64,000 nt of DNA from Amycolatopsis cihanbeyliensis. GTDB taxonomy: Bacteria > Actinomycetota > Actinomycetes > Mycobacteriales > Pseudonocardiaceae. This document shows, piece after piece, positions 16,613-24,420 of the stretch. Positions within the stretch are counted from its first letter, which is position 1, and each line of letters starts with the position of its first letter. The notes beneath the pieces are model-generated. The model was not told the DNA's origin. It did not search any database and saw only the letters and a program-made list of their open reading frames with translations. The stretch is taken from the NCBI RefSeq assembly GCF_006715045.1, contig NZ_VFML01000001.1, positions 5,113,501 to 5,177,500 on the forward strand. Direction: 5' to 3'. Both the position numbers and the translations under genes were made by a program.

Positions 16613-17593
16613 GTGAGCGGGGCGAGGGCGATCGGACTGTTGCTGGGGGTGCTCGCCGACGGCGCCATCGGCGGCCGTAATCGGAGCGGGCCCGCGGACG
16701 GGTTCGCGCGGCTGGCACGCACGGCCGAGCGCAAGCTGTACGCCGACCGGCCGGTTCCCGGCGTGCTCTACGCCGGCGGGCTGACCGCGGGGGTCGTGCT
16801 GATCGGGCTGGCCGCCGAACGCGTCGGCCGGCGCAGCCCGCTGCTGCGCGCCGTGGGCACGGCGACCGCGACCTGGGCGGCGCTGGGCGGCGCCGCGCTG
16901 GCCGCCGACGGCACCGAACTCGCCCGCGACCTGGAGACCGGCACCCTGGAGGCGGCGCGGACCCGGCTGTCCGAGCTCGATCTGCGGGAGACGGCAGGCC
17001 TGGACACGATCGGGCTGTCCCGCGCCTCGGTGGAGGCGGTCGCGGAGAACACCTCGGATGTGGTGGTCGTCCCGCTGGTGTGGGGCGCGCTGGCCGGTAT
17101 CCCCGGGGTGCTCGGTGCCCGCGCGGTCACCGTGCTGGTGCGCACCGTCGGCCCACCGAACCGGGTCGCCCTGCCGCCGCGCCATCGCCGGTTCGGGTGG
17201 TTCACCGCGCGGCTGGACGAGGTGGTCAGCCTGCTGCCGACCCGTGCCGCCGCCGCGCTGACCGTGGCCGCCGCTCCGGTCGTCGGCGGTTCCGCCGCGG
17301 GCTCGTGGCGGGCATGGCGCCGGGACACCGCGGCGCACCCCGGCCCCAACGCGGGCAGGGTGGAGGCCGCTTTCGCCGGCGCGCTGGAGGTTCGGCTCGG
17401 CGGGCGTACCGCGTACCGGCACGGCACGGAGGAACTGCCGGTGCTCGGCGACGGCCGCAACCCGGACGCGGGCCACGTGACCCGCGCCGTGGAACTGTCC
17501 AGGGTGGTCGGCTGGCTGGCCGGACTCAGCTCGGCCGCGCTCGCGCTCCTGCTCGGTCCGTGGCGGCGTCGGTGCCGGAGCCCCCGCCGGTAG
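16613..17593 (+). CDS. cobD: Adenosylcobinamide-phosphate synthase (CobD/CbiB)
   Basis: A 326-residue membrane protein of the cobalamin pathway. It attaches the aminopropanol (phosphate) arm to adenosylcobyric acid. Family motifs visible are LGVLADGAIGG at the start, SRASVEAVAENTSDVVVVPLVWGALAG in the middle and HPGPNAGRVEAAFAGALEVRLGG near the end, with LGDGR(N)PD close by. Several hydrophobic segments are present. The usual DG in the membrane motif is replaced by SD, a minor variation. Its last 68 bases overlap, on the opposite strand, the 3' end of the SURF1 gene. Confidence 0.9.
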   Translation: MSGARAIGLLLGVLADGAIGGRNRSGPADGFARLARTAERKLYADRPVPGVLYAGGLTAGVVLIGLAAERVGRRSPLLRAVGTATATWAALGGAALAADGTELARDLETGTLEAARTRLSELDLRETAGLDTIGLSRASVEAVAENTSDVVVVPLVWGALAGIPGVLGARAVTVLVRTVGPPNRVALPPRHRRFGWFTARLDEVVSLLPTRAAAALTVAAAPVVGGSAAGSWRAWRRDTAAHPGPNAGRVEAAFAGALEVRLGGRTAYRHGTEELPVLGDGRNPDAGHVTRAVELSRVVGWLAGLSSAALALLLGPWRRRCRSPRR

Positions 17594-18431
17594 TCCCCGG
17601 CCGCCCGGCTTCCTCGCTCTCCTCGTCCTCGGCGAGGATCTGCGCCACGGACTTGCGCCTTGCCGGCTTGTCCTGCGACTTTCCTTCCAGCGCGCCCCCT
17701 GGCTTCAGCTCGCGAACGGTGAAGTACAGCCAGCCGAGCAGGGCCATCGTGCCGAACGCGATCCACTGCAGGGCGTAGGCGAAGAAGGGGCCGGCCTCCA
17801 GCTGCGGTAGCGGCAGGGCGCCCAGCACGCCCGGCTGGTCCGGCTCCAGCTGCAGGTAGCCGGGCCGGATGTCCAGGCCGGTGGCCCTGGACACCACCCG
17901 CGCGTCCACGCTGTAGCTGTGCAGCCGTCCGGCCGTGGACTCGCCCGCGAAGGCGTCCCGCCGCTGCGGGTCGGTCTCGTCGATCCGGACCCGGCCGACC
18001 AACTCGACCCGGCCCGCGGGTGGCGGCTGGTACGCGGGCACCCTGCTGCGCTCGTCCGGCCGCACGTATCCCCGGTCGACCAGCACGACCCGGCCGTCGG
18101 TGGTGCGCAGCGGGGTGAGGATCTCGAAGGCGGGCTCGCCCTGGACCGTGCGCAGCCTGGCGATCACCTCGTCCCCCGGCAGGTAGCTGCCGGTCACGGT
18201 GACCCGTTCCCACTGCGTGCGCTCGTCCGGGGTCGCGCCGCCGGGCAGCACCTCGGCCAGCGGCCGTGGCTGGGCGTCGAACGAGGCCTGCAGCGCGGCG
18301 TTGCGGGTCTCCCGCTCGGCGTCCCGGCTGAACTGCCAGGGCGCGAGCAGGGTGTAGCAGGCAGCGGCGAAGGCGAACACCAACACCGTCAGGGCCAGCC
18401 AGCTCGGCCGCAGCAGGAACTTCAACCGCAC
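17526..18431 (-). CDS. SURF1 family cytochrome oxidase biogenesis protein
   Basis: A 301-residue protein with two membrane helices: residues 10-30 (WLALTVLVFAFAAACYTLLAPWQ, then the conserved R of WQFSRD) and about residue 225 (FFAYALQWIAFGTMALLGW). The loop between them faces the outside and holds the SURF1 motifs LRTTDGRVVLVDRGYVRPDE and LLQLEPDQP-type LQLEPDQPG. SURF1 assists assembly of heme a3 in the aa3 oxidase. The C-terminal 70 residues are charged and low complexity. The start GTG has TACCGT 6 nt upstream, so it may be leaderless. A SURF1 homologue occurs next to cobD in mycobacteria also. Confidence 0.88.
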   Translation of the reverse strand: MRLKFLLRPSWLALTVLVFAFAAACYTLLAPWQFSRDAERETRNAALQASFDAQPRPLAEVLPGGATPDERTQWERVTVTGSYLPGDEVIARLRTVQGEPAFEILTPLRTTDGRVVLVDRGYVRPDERSRVPAYQPPPAGRVELVGRVRIDETDPQRRDAFAGESTAGRLHSYSVDARVVSRATGLDIRPGYLQLEPDQPGVLGALPLPQLEAGPFFAYALQWIAFGTMALLGWLYFTVRELKPGGALEGKSQDKPARRKSVAQILAEDEESEEAGRPGTTGGGSGTDAATDRAGARARPS

Positions 18432-18437
18432 CCCTCA

Positions 18438-18443
18438 ACGGTA
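18438..18443 (-). promoter_or_regulatory. -10 box of a probable leaderless promoter (SURF1 gene)
   Basis: On the minus strand TACCGT precedes the GTG at 18431 by 6 nt, the same geometry as the plus-strand cases in this window. Confidence 0.45.
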
Positions 18444-18476
18444 AGCTGTGGTCCGCGGAGGGGGTACGGCGCGGGG

Positions 18477-19349
18477 TCAGCCGAGCCGCAGCGCGTCCTC
18501 GGCCGCGGCCAGCGACTGGCGGGCGTACCCGCCGCCGAACACGGCGGCGTGCATGAGCAACGGGAAGAGCTGGTGCAGCGGGATGCGGTCCCGCCAGTCC
18601 GCGGGCAGCGGAGCCCCGGCGTCCGCGGCGGCCTCGAGGTACCCGCCGAGCACGTACTGCAGCGAGGTGAGCCCGAACAGGTGCAGCATCGCCAGGTCGG
18701 TCTCCCGGTGCCCGCCGTGCGCGGCGGGATCGATCAGCCAGGCCTCCCCGTCGGAGGCCCAGAGCACGTTGCCACTCCAGGCGTCTCCGTGCAGCCGGGC
18801 CGGTGGCTCCGCGGGGCCCGCCAGCTCGGGCAGCCGCTCGCACACCCGGTCGAACACCTCGGCCTGCGCCTGGTCGAACAGGCCCTTGTCCACGCAGGAA
18901 CGCACGTACGGCTCGATCCGGTACGCGGCGAAGAACGTGGGCCAGTCCCCGTGCGGCTCGTTGCGCATCGGCGCGAGGCCCATCCAGGCGTCGGCGGGCC
19001 CGCCGGGGGGAGCCGAGCCGAACGCGGGCGCGCCCCGCCGGTGCAGCGCGCACAGCCGGCGACCGAGCCGCTCGGCGGCCGAGGTGCTCGGCACCCCGGT
19101 GGAGACGTGCTGGATCACCAGCCACTCCTCGTCCCAGCCGTGCACCTCCGGGGTCGGGACGTCGCCGTACTCGGCCAGCCAGCGCAGGCCGGCGGCCTCC
19201 GCGGTGGCCGCACCCCGGCCCTGGCCGCGTTTGGTCACCACCTTGCGCCCGTCGGCCAGGGTCACCGCGAAAGCCTCGCCGCCGATCGGCTGGGCCCTGG
19301 TGGCCCGCTGCCCGGTGAACCGCTCGGCGGCCGCCCGCTCGGCGCTCAT
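18477..19349 (-). CDS. Fructosamine kinase family protein (ketosamine 3-kinase)
   Basis: A 290-residue kinase of the fructosamine/ribulosamine 3-kinase family, related to aminoglycoside phosphotransferases. The catalytic loop reads RLHGDAWSGNVLW, the metal site is LIDPAAHGGHRETDLAM, and the family tail is LFPLLMHAAVFGGGYARQS. These enzymes phosphorylate ketosamines on glycated amines or proteins, which then decompose and release the amine. The neighbour 76 bp downstream on the same strand is a low-molecular-weight tyrosine-phosphatase-like gene, a linkage also known for bacterial ketosamine kinases. A deglycation role is therefore likely but not proven. Confidence 0.87.
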   Translation of the reverse strand: MSAERAAAERFTGQRATRAQPIGGEAFAVTLADGRKVVTKRGQGRGAATAEAAGLRWLAEYGDVPTPEVHGWDEEWLVIQHVSTGVPSTSAAERLGRRLCALHRRGAPAFGSAPPGGPADAWMGLAPMRNEPHGDWPTFFAAYRIEPYVRSCVDKGLFDQAQAEVFDRVCERLPELAGPAEPPARLHGDAWSGNVLWASDGEAWLIDPAAHGGHRETDLAMLHLFGLTSLQYVLGGYLEAAADAGAPLPADWRDRIPLHQLFPLLMHAAVFGGGYARQSLAAAEDALRLG

Positions 19350-19425
19350 TTCCTGGCTCCTTCTCGCTGCGCTCCTCGGCCCGTGGGCCGGACCTGTGAT
19401 GCTCGCGAGGCGTCGCCTTCGGCGC

Positions 19426-19902
19426 TCACCGGTGCTCCCGCACCCAGTCGAGCAGGCCGGGCATCGACCGTTCGATCATGCCGAGCACCTCCTCGAACCC
19501 ACCGTCGGCGCCGTAGTACGGGTCGGGCACCTCGGCGCCGTCCGGCGCGGAGGGGTCGAACTCCCGCAGCATGCGCACGCGGTCCGGGTCCGGCGCGAGC
19601 CTGCGCAGGTCGCGCCGGTGGGAGGCGTCCGCGGCGAGCAGCAGGTCGGCGTCCAGGTGCGGTGCACCGACCTGTGCCGCGATGTGTTCACCGCGGTAGC
19701 CGTGCGCGTCCAGCGTGGCCCGCGCCCGCGGGTCGGCGGGCTCGCCGACGTGCCACGGTCCGATCCCGGCGCTGCTCACCCGCACCTGTTCGGCGAGCCC
19801 GGCGCGGCGCAGGTGCTCGGTGAAGACCAGCGCGGCCATCGGCGAGCGGCAGATGTTTCCCGAGCAGACGAAACAGACGTGCGGTACGGGGGAGTCGGTC
19901 AC
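19426..19902 (-). CDS. ptpA: Low-molecular-weight protein tyrosine phosphatase
   Basis: A 158-residue phosphatase. The active-site loop CX5R is VCSGNICRS with C13 and R19, and the general-acid loop near the C-terminus is VPDPYYG. In mycobacteria the orthologous position is taken by ptpA next to SURF1 and cobD, and this gene keeps that order. PtpA dephosphorylates phosphotyrosine. Homologues linked to ketosamine kinases are thought to act on ketosamine phosphates. The GTG start is near the stop of the secreted chorismate mutase gene (16 bp apart), so both are probably in one operon. Confidence 0.9.
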   Translation of the reverse strand: MTDSPVPHVCFVCSGNICRSPMAALVFTEHLRRAGLAEQVRVSSAGIGPWHVGEPADPRARATLDAHGYRGEHIAAQVGAPHLDADLLLAADASHRRDLRRLAPDPDRVRMLREFDPSAPDGAEVPDPYYGADGGFEEVLGMIERSMPGLLDWVREHR

Positions 19903-19918
19903 GAGTGCGGTCTCCGGG

Positions 19919-20500
19919 TCAGGTGTCGTCGGGGTGGCATACCGAACGCACGGCCCGCTCCAGCGCGGTGCGGTGCAGCGGATCCAGCGAGCGTGCCTCG
20001 CCGACCGTACGTACGGCGCGGAACAGGTGGTGCGGGCAGGTCCGGTCGGCCCGTGCGGTGCCGGTGGCCTCGAGTTGGGCGAGCAACTCGCCGGTGATCC
20101 GGTCCAGCGCCGGCCGGACCTCGGTGGCGAGGTCCGGCCATGCGGTCGGTTGCCGCTCGGGGTGGGCGGTCCAGTACGCGTGCAGCGCCCGCTGCACCAG
20201 CTTGCCGGCCGTCAGCTGGTCGCGAAAGATCCGGGTGGCCGTGGCGGGGTCGATGCCGATGTCGGCTGCGCGCTCGGCCACGGTGGCCAGGATCCGCCGT
20301 TCGCGAGCCGGGTCCTCGATGGGCCCACCGGTACCCCATTTCGCGGCCGCCACCGCGTTCGCGATCAGCGCGCGCTCCGCGGCGAGATCGGTCAGCGGCA
20401 GCAGCGGTTGGCTCGGCTGTGCCGAGGCGGGCTGGGGAGCGCACACCAGCGCGACCGAGGCGCCCGCGGCGAGCAGGAGCGAGGACAACCGACCGTGCAC
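19919..20500 (-). CDS. Secreted chorismate mutase (AroQ gamma class)
   Basis: A 193-residue exported enzyme. The signal peptide covers about residues 1-25 (LSSLLLAAGASVALVCAPQPASAQ). The all-helical AroQ domain follows with ERALIANAVAAAKWGTGGPIEDPARERRIL, matching the K and E catalytic pattern of the M. tuberculosis secreted enzyme, and IFRDQLTAGKLVQRAL. It converts chorismate to prephenate outside the cytoplasm; why bacteria export it is unclear. GTG 20500 gives the signal peptide. The divergent Nif3-like gene starts only 32 bp away, so their promoters must overlap. Confidence 0.88.
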   Translation of the reverse strand: MHGRLSSLLLAAGASVALVCAPQPASAQPSQPLLPLTDLAAERALIANAVAAAKWGTGGPIEDPARERRILATVAERAADIGIDPATATRIFRDQLTAGKLVQRALHAYWTAHPERQPTAWPDLATEVRPALDRITGELLAQLEATGTARADRTCPHHLFRAVRTVGEARSLDPLHRTALERAVRSVCHPDDT

Positions 20501-20532
20501 AGCAAGGCAGCGTACATGCGAGGATCGGCGAC

Positions 20533-21348
20533 ATGTCAGTGCCAGTCTCCGAGGTGATCGCCGCGCTCGAAGCGGCCTACCCGCCCGCGCTCGCCGAGTC
20601 CTGGGACGCCGTGGGCCTGGTGTGCGGAGACCCGACCGAGTCCGCGGACCGGGTGCTGGTCTGTGTGGACCCGGTCGAGGAAACCGTGGCCGAGGCCGAG
20701 GAGCTCGGCGCCCGGCTGATCGTCGCGCACCACCCGCTGCTGCTGCGTGGGGTGCACGGGGTCGCCGCCGACACCGCGAAGGGCCGGCTGGTGCACCGGA
20801 TGATCCGCGCGGGGATCGCCCTGTACTGCGCACACACCAACGCCGACTCCGCCAACCCCGGGGTTTCCGACGCGCTGGCCGAGACCGTCGGCGGGTTGCG
20901 GGTGCTGGGTCCGCTCGCGCCGCACGAGGACGGCGTCACCGGGATCGGCCGGATCTGCGAGCTGGTCGAGCCGGAACGTCTCGGTTCCTTCGTGGCCCGG
21001 GTGGCGGACGCGCTGCCCGCGACCCGGCCAGGGGTGACCGGGGCGGGCGACCCGGACCGGTTGCTGCGCACCGTCGCGGTCTCCGGCGGGGCGGGGGACA
21101 GCTACCTGGGCCGGGCGAGTGCCGCCGGGGTGGACGCCTATGTCACCGCCGATCTCCGGCACCATCCGGCAGGTGAGCACCTCGGCGCGGCCGGCCCGGT
21201 GCCCGCGCTGGTCGGACTCACCCACTGGGCCAGCGAGTGGCCGTGGTGCGGGCAGGCAGCGAACGTCATCGAGTCGGCCGGTGCGGGTACCGTCGACGTT
21301 CATGTCTCCACGCGGTGCACCGATCCGTGGAACCTGCGAGCGAGCTGA
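20533..21348 (+). CDS. Nif3-like dinuclear metal centre protein
   Basis: A 271-residue Nif3/YqfO family protein. Metal-binding histidines are visible in LIVAHHPLLLRG near residue 65 and in the C-terminal THWASEW, with E and D partners in CAHTNADSA. Members form hexamers with two metal ions per subunit and are related to type-2 GTP cyclohydrolase, but the natural substrate is unsettled. The mycobacterial orthologue (Rv2230c) lies in the same relative place. ATG 20533 overlaps nothing and is followed 14 bp after its stop by the zinc-ribbon gene. Confidence 0.9.
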   Translation: MSVPVSEVIAALEAAYPPALAESWDAVGLVCGDPTESADRVLVCVDPVEETVAEAEELGARLIVAHHPLLLRGVHGVAADTAKGRLVHRMIRAGIALYCAHTNADSANPGVSDALAETVGGLRVLGPLAPHEDGVTGIGRICELVEPERLGSFVARVADALPATRPGVTGAGDPDRLLRTVAVSGGAGDSYLGRASAAGVDAYVTADLRHHPAGEHLGAAGPVPALVGLTHWASEWPWCGQAANVIESAGAGTVDVHVSTRCTDPWNLRAS

Positions 21349-21362
21349 GGGAGAAACATACA

Positions 21363-22100
21363 GTGAAGGCAGAATCTGCCGTCCAGCGTCAGCTACTCGA
21401 CCTGGCCAAAGCCGATGCCGACCTGGACCGGGTCGAGCACCGTCGGCGCAACCTCCCCGAGCTGGCCGAGATCGCCCAGGCGGAGAAGACCCTGCGGGAG
21501 CGTAAGGACGCGCTGGTGGCCGTGCAGACTTCGGCCTCCGACCTGGATCGGGAGGTGGCCCGGCAGGAGAAGGAGGTCGACTCGGTCCGGGCACGCGGGG
21601 AGAAGGACCGCAAGCTGATGGAGTCCGGTTCGGTCGGCGCCAAGCAGCTGACCGACCTCGAGCACGAGGTGGCCACCCTGCAACGCCGCCAGTCCGCGCT
21701 GGAGGACGACCTGCTGGATCTGATGGAGCGCAAGGAAGCGCTGGAGCAGGACGCCCAGCGCACCGGCGCCGAGGTGGACAAGGCCGAGCGGGACCTCGCC
21801 GATGCGGCCAAGCGCAGGGATGAGGCGCTCGCCGACCTCGAGTCGACCGAGGCCAAGCGCAAGGCCGATCGCGACGCGCTGCTGCCCCGGTTCCCCGAGG
21901 ACCTGCTGACGCTGTACAGCCGGGTGCGCGAGCAGAAGGGGATCGGTGCTGCCCTGCTGCGGTCCCGGCGATGCGGCGCCTGCCAGCTCGAACTGGACCG
22001 CAACACCGTCTCCGAGATCAAGGCCGCCGCCGAGGACGAGGTCGTCCGCTGCGAGAACTGCGGAGCCATCCTGGTGCGCACCATGGAGTCCGGGCTGTGA
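21363..22100 (+). CDS. Coiled-coil protein with C-terminal C4 zinc ribbon
   Basis: A 245-residue protein whose residues 5-180 are an almost continuous antiparallel coiled coil (LEHEVATLQRRQSALEDDLLDL), ended by a zinc ribbon, CGACQLEL and CENCGAIL. It is the orthologue of Rv2229c and of the CT398/CdsZ type. Proposed partners in other bacteria include the sigma-54 or flagellar/secretion machinery, but no role is established in actinomycetes. The GTG start has GAGGGAGAAA upstream. It is coupled to the RNase H/phosphatase gene by a GTGA overlap. Confidence 0.9.
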   Translation: MKAESAVQRQLLDLAKADADLDRVEHRRRNLPELAEIAQAEKTLRERKDALVAVQTSASDLDREVARQEKEVDSVRARGEKDRKLMESGSVGAKQLTDLEHEVATLQRRQSALEDDLLDLMERKEALEQDAQRTGAEVDKAERDLADAAKRRDEALADLESTEAKRKADRDALLPRFPEDLLTLYSRVREQKGIGAALLRSRRCGACQLELDRNTVSEIKAAAEDEVVRCENCGAILVRTMESGL

Positions 22101-23242
22101 CGACACTTCAGGTCATCGTCGAGGCCGATGGCGGTTCCCGGGGCAACCCCGGCCCCGCGGGCTACGGCGCGGTGGTGAAGGACGCGGCCACCGGGCAGGT
22201 ACTCGCCGAACGTTCCGCCGGGCTGGGCGTGGCCACCAACAACGTCGCCGAGTACCAGGGACTGATCGCCGGGCTGGAGGCCGCCGCCGAGCTCGGCGCG
22301 TCCACTGTGGAGGCCCGGCTGGACTCGAAGCTGGTCGTCGAGCAGCTCTCCGGCCGCTGGAAGATCAAGAACGCGGCGTTGCAGCCGCTCGCGGTGCGGG
22401 CTCGCGACCTTGTGCGACGGTTCGAACGGGTCCGGTTCGAATGGATTCCGCGCGCGCGGAACGCCCACGCGGACCGGCTGGCCAACGAAGCGATGGACAC
22501 CCAGGCCGGTATCGAGACCACCCCCGCGCCCGAGCGCGAGGAACCGGAGCAGACCGAGCTCTGGCCGAGCGCGGACCGGTCCTCCCCTGCCGGGTGGACG
22601 GGTGCCGTCGGGACGCCGACCAAGCTGTTGCTGCTGCGGCACGGGCAGACCGCGATGTCGGTGGACCGGCGCTACTCCGGCCGTGGCGACGTGCCGCTCA
22701 CCGAACTGGGTGCCCAGCAGGCGGCGGCCGCGGCCAAGCGGTTGTCCACGATGGATGGCCTGTTGGTGGGCGGAGAGCCCGCCCCGGTCATCACCTCGCC
22801 CCTTGGCAGGGCGCGGCAGACCGCCCGGGCCGTCGCCGACGCGCTCGGCGGTCCCGTCACCGAGCACGCCGGGTTGACCGAGACCGACTTCGGCGCCTGG
22901 GAGGGGCTGACCTTCCCCGAGGCGGCCCAGCGGGATCCGGAGCTGCACCGGGCCTGGCTCGGCGACGCCTCGGTGCCGCCGCCGGGCGGGGAGAGCTTCG
23001 ACGCCGTGCACCGCAGGGTGCGCGGTGCGCTGGCTGAGCTGACCGAGTCCTACGCCGGGCGCACGGTGGTCGTGGTCAGCCATGTCACGCCGATCAAGAC
23101 CGTGCTGCGCATCGCGCTGGACGCCGGGCAGTCCCTGCTCTTCCGGCTGCACCTGGATCTGGCCTCGCTGTCGATCGCCGAGTTCTACCCGGACGGCAAC
23201 GCCTCCGTCCGGCTGGTGAACGACATCTCGCACCTGTCCTGA
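22097..23242 (+). CDS. Bifunctional RNase HI / histidine phosphatase
   Basis: A 381-residue fusion. Residues 1-140 are an RNase HI domain with DGGSRGNPGPAGYG, NNVAEYQGLIAGLE, LDSKLV and RNAHADRLANEAMD, which supply the four acidic catalytic residues. After a Pro/Glu-rich linker, residues 175-380 are a histidine phosphatase (CobC/PGM superfamily) with LLLRHGQTA, TSPLGRARQTA, E(T)DFGAWEGLTF and VVSHVTPIK. The M. tuberculosis orthologue, Rv2228c, has RNase H and acid phosphatase activity, and the phosphatase may act in cobalamin synthesis. RNase P RNA follows 58 bp downstream. Confidence 0.93.
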   Translation: MTTLQVIVEADGGSRGNPGPAGYGAVVKDAATGQVLAERSAGLGVATNNVAEYQGLIAGLEAAAELGASTVEARLDSKLVVEQLSGRWKIKNAALQPLAVRARDLVRRFERVRFEWIPRARNAHADRLANEAMDTQAGIETTPAPEREEPEQTELWPSADRSSPAGWTGAVGTPTKLLLLRHGQTAMSVDRRYSGRGDVPLTELGAQQAAAAAKRLSTMDGLLVGGEPAPVITSPLGRARQTARAVADALGGPVTEHAGLTETDFGAWEGLTFPEAAQRDPELHRAWLGDASVPPPGGESFDAVHRRVRGALAELTESYAGRTVVVVSHVTPIKTVLRIALDAGQSLLFRLHLDLASLSIAEFYPDGNASVRLVNDISHLS

Positions 23243-23300
23243 GCCGCCGAACCCGGTGGGGCTGCCGGGCCGGCCCAGGCACGGGGATATCCTGGTACGG

Positions 23301-23694
23301 CGGGCGAGTTGGCAGGGCGGCCGCGGTAGCGCGCCACGGCGCGGTATCGAGGAAAGTCCGGACTCCGCAGGGCAGGGTGGTTGCTAACCGCAACCCGGGG
23401 TGACCCGCGGGAAAGTGCCACAGAAAACAGACCGCCCCGCCGACGACGCGGGGTAAGGGTGAAACGGTGGTGTAAGAGACCACCAGCGTCCCGGGTGACC
23501 GGGACGGCTTGGTAAACCCCACCCGGAGCAAGGCCAAGAGGGAGCAACGCTCCTGCGCAGGCGTTCGAGGGCGGCCCGTCCGATGCCTGCGGGTAGGCCG
23601 CTTGAGCCTGTCGGCAACGGCAGGCCGAGATGGATGGCCGCCCATCGCGGTACCGCCGCGTGGACAGAATCCGGCTTACATGCCAACTCGCCCG
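23301..23694 (+). ncRNA. rnpB: RNase P RNA, bacterial type A
   Basis: The catalytic RNA of tRNA 5' maturation. The P1 helix pairs 23301-23314 with 23681-23694 over 14 bp. Universal core elements are present in order: GAGGAAAGTCCGGACTCC (CR-I), ACAGAAAACAGACCGCC, GGTAAGGGTGAAACGGTGG, and the closing GGACAGAATCCGGCTTACA (CR-V). The length, near 394 nt, fits high-G+C actinomycetes. The location after the RNase H/phosphatase gene is also seen in Streptomyces. Ends are set from the P1 helix and may vary by a few bases. Confidence 0.97.
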
Positions 23695-23726
23695 CCCCAC
23701 CTTTCCCGGCCCCGGGATCGGTGGGG
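23695..23726 (+). terminator. Hairpin after rnpB
   Basis: CCCCACC (23695-23701) pairs with GGTGGGG (23720-23726), with further pairing inside the loop (CCCGG/CCGGG). No T tract follows. A second small hairpin, ACGTCT-tc-AGACGT, lies at 23775-23788 and is followed by TT. Either could end the RNase P transcript. Confidence 0.5.
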
Positions 23727-23805
23727 TATCCGGGTGCTGAGCTGCCTCCGGGGATCCGGACGGCTGTTTCGACGACGTCTTCAGACGTTTCCGCCCGCAG
23801 TCAGT

Positions 23806-23830
23806 CCACAATAGACTTCCCACAATAGAC
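23806..23830. repeat. Two 11-bp direct repeats downstream of rnpB
   Basis: CCACAATAGAC is repeated at 23806-23816 and 23820-23830, a 14-bp period. It stands just before the LGFP-type open frame. It could be a regulatory site or a small duplication. No family is recognised. Confidence 0.45.
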
Positions 23831-23895
23831 CTCGCACCGGCCACGGAGGACGCGGCGATCCGCAAGGGCGACGCCGGTGGCCCGCGGTTCGCGAG

Positions 23896-24213
23896 GTGGA
23901 CGGTGGGCTGGAGCGGGGCAGGGAGGACGGTGGGCTCGGGTATCCCACCACGGAGGAGACGGCCAGCACCGACTCCGAAGGCGAGCCCGGTCGCTACGTG
24001 CGCTTCCGCAAGAACGGTTCGCCCGGCACGTTGTACTGGCGGCACGACATCGGTACCCGTGCCGTGTACGGGGCGATCGACGCGCGGTGGACCTCGTACG
24101 GGCGGGAGAAGGGCAGCCTCGGGGTGCCGAGGATCGATGTCACCGCGACCCCGGACGGGGTCGCCTGGTATGTCCACTTCACCAGGAACGCCTCCCCGAC
24201 CGGTTGTGGGTGA
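23896..24213 (+). CDS. Short LGFP-repeat protein, possibly a fragment
   Basis: About 105 residues carrying two LGFP-type repeats: GLGYPTTEETA then GRYVRFRKNGSPGTLYWRHD, AVYGAIDARWTSYGREKGSLGVPR and a last partial unit. LGFP modules are found in exported actinobacterial cell-wall proteins and esterases and are thought to bind the envelope. Here there is no signal peptide and no clear ribosome site. The repeat homology seems to begin before GTG 23896, so the gene is probably the remains of a longer secreted protein whose 5' end is lost. Confidence 0.5.
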   Translation: MDGGLERGREDGGLGYPTTEETASTDSEGEPGRYVRFRKNGSPGTLYWRHDIGTRAVYGAIDARWTSYGREKGSLGVPRIDVTATPDGVAWYVHFTRNASPTGCG

Positions 24214-24282
24214 GGCACTGGAATCCGGAGCGGGCCGAAACATAGCCACCTGGGCATGTGTCACTCGGGAGGCGGTACGAGG

Positions 24283-24301
24283 ATCGGTAAGGCTTACCTA
24301 C
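24283..24301. promoter_or_regulatory. Iron-box-like palindrome (DtxR/IdeR type)
   Basis: The core GGTAAG-G-CTTACC at 24286-24298 is a perfect palindrome. Over 19 bp the site fits 16 positions of the consensus TWAGGTWAGSCTWACCTWA recalled for DtxR/IdeR boxes. A -10-like TACTTT lies at 24299-24304, overlapping the site, so binding would block transcription of the small cysteine-rich gene at 24346. A second dyad, CCTAC-tttg-GTAGG, follows at 24297-24310. Confidence 0.6.
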
Positions 24302-24345
24302 TTTGGTAGGGCCAGGTCCTCGCACCGACGAAAGGGTGGTCCGAG

Positions 24346-24411
24346 ATGGGTGGGTGTAACTGCTGTAGCTCGTGCAGTGGTCCCGGTTGCGGCTGCTGCG
24401 GGAGCTGCTGA
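24346..24411 (+). CDS. 21-residue cysteine-rich peptide
   Basis: ATG 24346 is preceded by AAAGGGTGG (24331-24339) and the frame ends at TGA 24409-24411. Eight of 21 residues are Cys, at positions 4, 6, 7, 10, 15, 17, 18 and 21, arranged as two copies of C-x-C-C-x-x-C (CNCCSSC and CGCCGSC) joined by SGPG. The remaining residues are Gly, Ser, Asn and Pro only. Such spacing suggests a small metal-binding peptide, metallothionein-like or a cluster ligand. No signal peptide is present. An iron-box-like palindrome lies upstream and a very strong hairpin starts 10 nt downstream, so it looks like a free-standing gene. I know no named family. Metal identity and expression are inference. Confidence 0.65.
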   Translation: MGGCNCCSSCSGPGCGCCGSC

Positions 24412-24420
24412 CAACGGAGA

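Noticed and set aside
23806..23830. Attachment site beside rnpB
   Set aside because: The two 11-bp repeats are only 14 bp apart and there is no integrase gene or partner repeat farther away.
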